In this document: in pieces, positions 59,877 through 64,000 of the stretch
Layout of the letters: every line of letters starts with the position of its first letter
Numbering within the stretch: the stretch's first letter is position 1
Origin: Maribacter forsetii DSM 18668
GTDB lineage: Bacteria > Bacteroidota > Bacteroidia > Flavobacteriales > Flavobacteriaceae
DNA length: 64,000 nucleotides
Assembly: GCF_000744105.1 (NCBI RefSeq)
Contig: NZ_JQLH01000001.1
Coordinates: forward strand, 682,001 to 746,000
Reading direction: 5' to 3'
Position numbers and translations under genes: made by a program
The notes under the pieces: model-generated
Databases searched by the model: none
Seen by the model: only the letters and a program-made list of their open reading frames with translations
Told to the model about the DNA's origin: nothing

Positions 59877-60413
59877 ATGTTTTGGAAAAGAAAAAAGAAA
59901 GTACCACCTGCATTTACATGCTCCGAATGCGGAAAAATACATTCTGATTGGCCAGCTTTAGCTTTTAATTCTCCTACTAACTATCATAATCTTTCTGATA
60001 AGGAAAAACAAGAAATAGGAAAACTGGATACGGATTTTTGTGAAATTCATCATCCTGACCAAATTGACCGTTTCATTAGGGTGACGCTTACCCAAAAAGT
60101 AAATGATATTTGTGAAACTCTTGAATATGGTCTTTGGGTTTCCTTAAGTGAAAAAAGTTATTCTGATTATAAGGAGAATTATAATAATTCTAATCATGAA
60201 GTGGGATATTTTGGGTGGTTATGTAGTAATATTGCTGAATATGGAAACACGCTTTCAATTCCTTGTGATGTTATAACTAAAACAGGTAATAGTAGACCTG
60301 AGATTTTTCCACATCAAGATTTTGACCATCCTTTAGTTAAAGACTATTATGAGGGTATTTCTAAAAAAGAAGCAGTAAATCGTATAGATGAAATGCTTAA
60401 TAATATAGGGTAA
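59877..60413 (+). CDS. DUF2199 domain protein
   Basis: A 178-residue protein. The family text begins with FTCSECGKIHSDWPALAF, where the two cysteines could bind a metal, then DTDFCEIH and RVTLTQKVNDICETLEYGLWVSLSEKSY in parts. I chose the ATG at 59877 rather than a TTG at 59838, because the reading from the ATG has the normal length and the TTG is only 1 bp from the previous stop. The function is unknown. Confidence 0.8.
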   Translation: MFWKRKKKVPPAFTCSECGKIHSDWPALAFNSPTNYHNLSDKEKQEIGKLDTDFCEIHHPDQIDRFIRVTLTQKVNDICETLEYGLWVSLSEKSYSDYKENYNNSNHEVGYFGWLCSNIAEYGNTLSIPCDVITKTGNSRPEIFPHQDFDHPLVKDYYEGISKKEAVNRIDEMLNNIG

Positions 60414-60612
60414 TTTTAAATAGCTCTAATACGCAATCTATAGGTCAATTCTATTTTAAAAATGAGGGTGTCATATACATTTAATGCTAGACTGTGATAT
60501 TACCAAACGGTAAATAATATCCCATTCCCTCACTCAAAACCACCATTCCCTCATTATAACTTTTCGTTAGCGGTCAATTTTCAGTACTTAATAGTGTATA
60601 AAACCACTATTT

Positions 60613-61230
60613 ATGAAAAACCACAGAAACCCTCAAGAAGTAAATGCCGGGTCAATGGCTGACATCGCTTTTTTATTACTCATCTTTTTCTTAGTTACCA
60701 CTTCTATAGAAAATGATGCGGGACTAAACCGTATTATGCCTCCTGATGATAATAATGCTATTGTAGATATCAAAGAGAGAAACCTTTTTGAAATCCGCAT
60801 AAATGATGCTGATTTAATAATGGCAGAAGGAGATATTATAGACCCTAAAAACCTTAGAGAGAAAGTAATCGCGTTTATTGATAACGGAGGATTAACATTA
60901 GAAGCAGAAGGATATTGTAATTATTGTAAAGGAAATAGATTCGCAGATTCCTCTGAGAATCCTGATAAAGCTATTATTTCTTTAAAGGCACAGCGTAATA
61001 GTAGTTATCCGGTTTATGTAACTGTGCAAAATGAAGTTATTGCAGCTTATAATGAATTACGAGATAGAGAGAGCTTACGATTGTTCAATACTCCTTATAA
61101 AACCATTTATTCCGATTATTACAATGAAGAAATTAACGAGGATAAAAAGAAAGTTTTGAAAGAACGACTGGAAATAATAAGAGCACTTTATCCACAGAAA
61201 ATTCTAGAACCAGAAACCGTAAATAACTAA
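60613..61230 (+). CDS. ExbD/TolR-family biopolymer transport protein (first copy)
   Basis: A 205-residue protein with one membrane helix near residues 16-34 (SMADIAFLLLIFFLVTTS), where the aspartate is the proton-path residue of ExbD. The periplasmic part follows from about 40; it is longer than the usual 130-140 residues, with two cysteines (CNYC near 100). It forms an operon with a second ExbD, 4 bp later. No ExbB/MotA partner is visible beside it, so it must use one from elsewhere. Confidence 0.88.
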   Translation: MKNHRNPQEVNAGSMADIAFLLLIFFLVTTSIENDAGLNRIMPPDDNNAIVDIKERNLFEIRINDADLIMAEGDIIDPKNLREKVIAFIDNGGLTLEAEGYCNYCKGNRFADSSENPDKAIISLKAQRNSSYPVYVTVQNEVIAAYNELRDRESLRLFNTPYKTIYSDYYNEEINEDKKKVLKERLEIIRALYPQKILEPETVNN

Positions 61231-61234
61231 GACC

Positions 61235-61717
61235 ATGATAAAATTCAACAAGTATAGATCTAGTAAAAGCTTGCCTCCTGTATCAACAGCATCATTACCT
61301 GATATTGTTTTTATACTTCTCTTTTTCTTTATGACGGTTACCGTTATGAAGAATCAAAATTTATTGGTGGAGAATACCTTGCCAACCGCAACTGAAACTG
61401 AAAAATTGGACAAGAAAGATAGGGTTATTGAAATTTATGTGGGTAAGCCTACTAACGACAGTAATACAAATTTGGGAGATGAGCCCAGAATTCAAATGGA
61501 TAATAAATTTATTACTGTAGATGAAGTCGGCGATTATGCATTGCAAGCCTTGTCGTCAATGCCAGAACATTTAAAAAGTGTTGCAACAGTCTCCATAAAA
61601 GCAGACGTTGGTGTGAAAATGGGAATAATAGAAGACCTTAAAAGCGAACTGCGTGTGGTGAATTTGTTGAAAATAAACTATACCACTTATGAAGGTGCTG
61701 CTGAAGATAACTTATAG
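61235..61717 (+). CDS. ExbD/TolR-family biopolymer transport protein (second copy)
   Basis: A 160-residue ExbD with a membrane helix near residues 22-42 (SLPDIVFILLFFFMTVTV) and the conserved aspartate at its start. The periplasmic domain ends with KMGIIEDLKSELRVVNLLKINY, typical of ExbD. Two unlike ExbD proteins in a row are common in Bacteroidota, where they power TonB with a single ExbB. It is 88 bp before the MutS-like gene. Confidence 0.9.
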   Translation: MIKFNKYRSSKSLPPVSTASLPDIVFILLFFFMTVTVMKNQNLLVENTLPTATETEKLDKKDRVIEIYVGKPTNDSNTNLGDEPRIQMDNKFITVDEVGDYALQALSSMPEHLKSVATVSIKADVGVKMGIIEDLKSELRVVNLLKINYTTYEGAAEDNL

Positions 61718-61805
61718 AATGAAATGAATGTTTTAAATCTACTTTCCATTTATAGAAACCATTTTCTAAGACTATCTTTACCTTTTCTATAATAGGTTGA
61801 TATTC

Positions 61806-63578
61806 ATGAATAATTTAGAAGAATTTTACACCCAACGCGTACAAAAGTTTGAGGAGCTTATTGAAGTTTTAAATAAGAAACTATTTTTATTTAGCACGTT
61901 ACGATTACTGATATTCTTAGGTACAATAGCTGCACTTTATTTCGCTTCGGTAAATGCCAAATATGTGGTTGCCGTGTTATTTGTTGGTATACCATTGTTC
62001 TTGTTTTTAGTAAGTAAGTACACAAATCTAAAACTTCAAAAAGCTAAAATTGAAGAGTTGAGAAATCTCAATCAAGTAGAGTTACAAGTGCTAAAAAGAG
62101 ACTTTTCTAAATTACCTAACGGAAAAGAATTTGCCGATGACATTCATTTTTTCAGCCAAGATATAGACTTGTTTGGTGAAGGTTCTTTTTATCAAATTTC
62201 AAATAGGACAAAACTTACTGAAGGTAGCCTTTTATTAGCCGATATTTATAAGGAGAATTCGATTAACGATATTGCCGAAAAGCAAGAAGCAATTACTGAA
62301 ATTGGTAAAAAAGTTGATTGGCGACAAGAGTTTTCTGCGATGGCAGCATTAACGAAAACGGAAACTTCTACACATACTATTGCTAAATGGTTAAAGAATT
62401 ACGAATCTTTTGTGCCCAAGGCAATGAAATTTATTCCGCTAGTATTTTCAATTATTTCAGTGGCTATTTTTATTGCATACTTTTTGGATTACCTACCAGA
62501 ATCTGTTTTGATTTCATGGTTAGTTCTAGGAATGATTATTGTTGGTCTATTTACAAAAAAGGTAACCAATTTAGGACAGAGTGCTACCAAAATGAAATCT
62601 ACTTTTGACCAGTACAATCAACTATTGGCAATGATAGAAAAGACTGATTTTACATCAGATTTATTGAAAAAGCAAAAAGAAAATATTTTAAGCAATGGTG
62701 AACATAATTCTAAAGTTCTAAAGAAATTTGCATCACTTTTAAGCAACCTAGACCGTAATAATAATCTACTATATTTAATATTTGCAAACGGATTTTTCCT
62801 TCGCTCATTAACTGATTGTCTTGCTATTGAAAAATGGATTGAGGCGCATGGTAAAAGTGTAGAAATTTGGTTCAATGCCATCGCATTTTTTGATGCGTAT
62901 AGTAGTTTAGGGAACTTCGCTTTTAATCATCCGAATTTCACATATCCTACGATTACCAATGACGGAGTGGTATTAAAGTCTAAAAATGCAGGTCACCCGT
63001 TATTAGATCCAGCGAAAAGTGTATTGAATGATATTACTATTGATGGCGGACAGTTCTTTATCATTACCGGTGCAAATATGGCTGGTAAGAGTACATTCTT
63101 ACGAACTGTTTCATTACAGATTATGATGGCTAATGTGGGGTTGCCAGTTTGTGCTGAATCTGTAAGTTATTCCCCAATAAAACTAATTACCAGTATGCGT
63201 ACCACAGATTCATTGACAGATGATGAGTCTTACTTCTTTTCAGAATTAAAGCGCCTTAGATACATTGTAGATGAAATACAAACGGACCGTTATTTTATTG
63301 TTTTAGATGAAATTTTAAAGGGAACTAATAGTACTGATAAGGCATTGGGTTCAAGAAAGTTTGTAGAGCGTTTAGTAAAGAGTAAATCTACTGGCATTAT
63401 TGCTACGCATGATCTTAGTCTTTGCGAAGTCGCAAATGAATATAATGCAGTAAAGAACCATTATTTTGACGCGGAAATCATAGATAACGAACTACATTTT
63501 GATTACACGTTCAAAGACGGTATTTGTCAAAATATGAACGCTTCCTTTTTGTTAAAGAAGATGGGGATTATTGAATAA
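61806..63578 (+). CDS. MutS-family ATPase with membrane segments
   Basis: A 590-residue protein: two hydrophobic pairs near residues 27-70 and 210-250 (LLIFLGTIAALYF; VFSIISVAIFIAYFL), then a MutS-type ATPase in the last 200 residues (Walker A ITGANMAGKSTFLRTVS near 420; Walker B YFIVLDEILKGTNSTDKA near 495; IIATHDLSL). The DNA-binding mismatch domain is absent. I chose ATG 61806 (MNNLEEFYTQ) over TTG 61797. It belongs to a MutS-like group common in Bacteroidota. Mismatch repair is unlikely; the role is unknown. Confidence 0.85.
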   Translation: MNNLEEFYTQRVQKFEELIEVLNKKLFLFSTLRLLIFLGTIAALYFASVNAKYVVAVLFVGIPLFLFLVSKYTNLKLQKAKIEELRNLNQVELQVLKRDFSKLPNGKEFADDIHFFSQDIDLFGEGSFYQISNRTKLTEGSLLLADIYKENSINDIAEKQEAITEIGKKVDWRQEFSAMAALTKTETSTHTIAKWLKNYESFVPKAMKFIPLVFSIISVAIFIAYFLDYLPESVLISWLVLGMIIVGLFTKKVTNLGQSATKMKSTFDQYNQLLAMIEKTDFTSDLLKKQKENILSNGEHNSKVLKKFASLLSNLDRNNNLLYLIFANGFFLRSLTDCLAIEKWIEAHGKSVEIWFNAIAFFDAYSSLGNFAFNHPNFTYPTITNDGVVLKSKNAGHPLLDPAKSVLNDITIDGGQFFIITGANMAGKSTFLRTVSLQIMMANVGLPVCAESVSYSPIKLITSMRTTDSLTDDESYFFSELKRLRYIVDEIQTDRYFIVLDEILKGTNSTDKALGSRKFVERLVKSKSTGIIATHDLSLCEVANEYNAVKNHYFDAEIIDNELHFDYTFKDGICQNMNASFLLKKMGIIE

Positions 63579-63627
63579 ATCTTTTTTATTCTTAGATTTA
63601 AAATTGTAATCATTTTCCGTCTTTTTT

Positions 63628-64000
63628 ATGCATAGAATTTCGCTTTTATTCCTTTTTCTTTTTTCAAATATTCTTCTAGCTCAAAATGAAATTGGTAACA
63701 ATTTGGTCAAGGATAAATTCCTGAAATATTTTGAATTACCAAGAGAGTCTGTATTTCTACACACTAACAAAACAACGTATATAGCCAATGAAGAAGTATG
63801 GTTAAAGGGTTATGTTTACGATAGGCATAACAATAAACCCTTTAGTCAGACTACAACGGTTCATGTAGGCTTGTATAATGCCGACGGAAAGAAATTTAAC
63901 AACTATCATTTTAAAGCAGGTGATGGTTATTTTAAAGGTAGTATTGTCGTAGATTCAATGCTTGCTAGTGGTGAGTATTATCTTCGTACAAGTACAAATT
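63628..64000 (+). CDS. Secreted MG2-like protein, partial
   Basis: The first 124 residues of a gene cut by the right edge. A signal peptide (ISLLFLFLFSNILLAQN) is followed by ESVFLHTNKTTYIANEEVWLKGYVYD in parts, the usual beginning of an alpha-2-macroglobulin MG2-like domain in Bacteroidota surface proteins, often with a TonB-dependent-receptor plug-like part further on. The rest of the protein and its function cannot be judged. Confidence 0.7.
   Translation, partial: MHRISLLFLFLFSNILLAQNEIGNNLVKDKFLKYFELPRESVFLHTNKTTYIANEEVWLKGYVYDRHNNKPFSQTTTVHVGLYNADGKKFNNYHFKAGDGYFKGSIVVDSMLASGEYYLRTSTN

Overview
The window looks like a chromosome segment of a marine Flavobacteriaceae member (Bacteroidota), perhaps near Maribacter or Zobellia. 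This rests on the AT-rich sequence, promoters of the Bacteroidota type (TTG, about 19 bp, TAnnTTTG), a DnaE fused to an N-terminal exonuclease, an S16 with a long acidic tail, and many family-typical genes (DUF4230, DUF4260, DUF7009-like, GH109, TonB-C domains on an M56 protein). The genus is inference.

Layout. 1-13882 (all minus strand): a Wzx/Wzy/Wzc-type exopolysaccharide or capsule cluster. It is headed by a NusG-type antiterminator, followed by a long leader, the initiating sugar-phosphate transferase, Wzc kinase, flippase, polymerase, three GT4 glycosyltransferases, a hexapeptide acyltransferase, a pyruvyl transferase and an F420-hydrogenase-beta-like iron-sulfur protein cut by the left edge. 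14127-15409: a small unknown gene and a striking tRNA-Asp locus, where two nearly identical 401-403 bp units (terminator, chimeric tRNA-Asp remnant, GIY-YIG gene) lie in tandem behind an intact tRNA-Asp. 15435-26829: housekeeping genes (DUF58 protein, thioredoxin, DnaE, rpsP-rimM, a LytS/LytTR two-component pair, TrmN6, a glutaryl-CoA-dehydrogenase-like enzyme). 26971-34425 (minus): GH1 glycosidase, MurG-like glycosyltransferase and LpxH-like phosphoesterase; then a FdhF/YdeP molybdoenzyme with a small partner; then a nucleotidyltransferase. 34570-41951: Tat-exported GH109-type and Gfo/Idh/MocA proteins, an AEC-type permease, a Tat-exported HisC-like aminotransferase and an Lrp/AsnC regulator behind a perfect 34-bp palindrome.

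42135-49129: a complete histidine utilisation set hutH-hutI-hutU-hutG with a divergent LysR regulator. 49277-54968: nitroreductase, DUF456 protein, then a BlaI/M56 sensor operon. The M56 protein carries two tandem TonB-C-like domains; a TPR protein and a small lipoprotein with a diverged third copy of the domain follow. 54974-57161: ruvC and hemW, separated by a four-helix-bundle gene enclosed in a perfect 29-bp inverted repeat. 57264-64000: cyclase, DUF4260, DUF4230, Dabb, MmcQ/YjbR and DUF2199 proteins, two ExbD proteins without ExbB, a MutS-like ATPase, and a secreted protein cut by the right edge.

The least explained structures are the tandem GIY-YIG/tRNA-Asp units, the inverted-repeat-bounded four-helix-bundle cassette, the lrp palindrome, the paired BlaI operators and the leader of the polysaccharide operon. 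All functions are read from sequence pattern alone; no database search was run.
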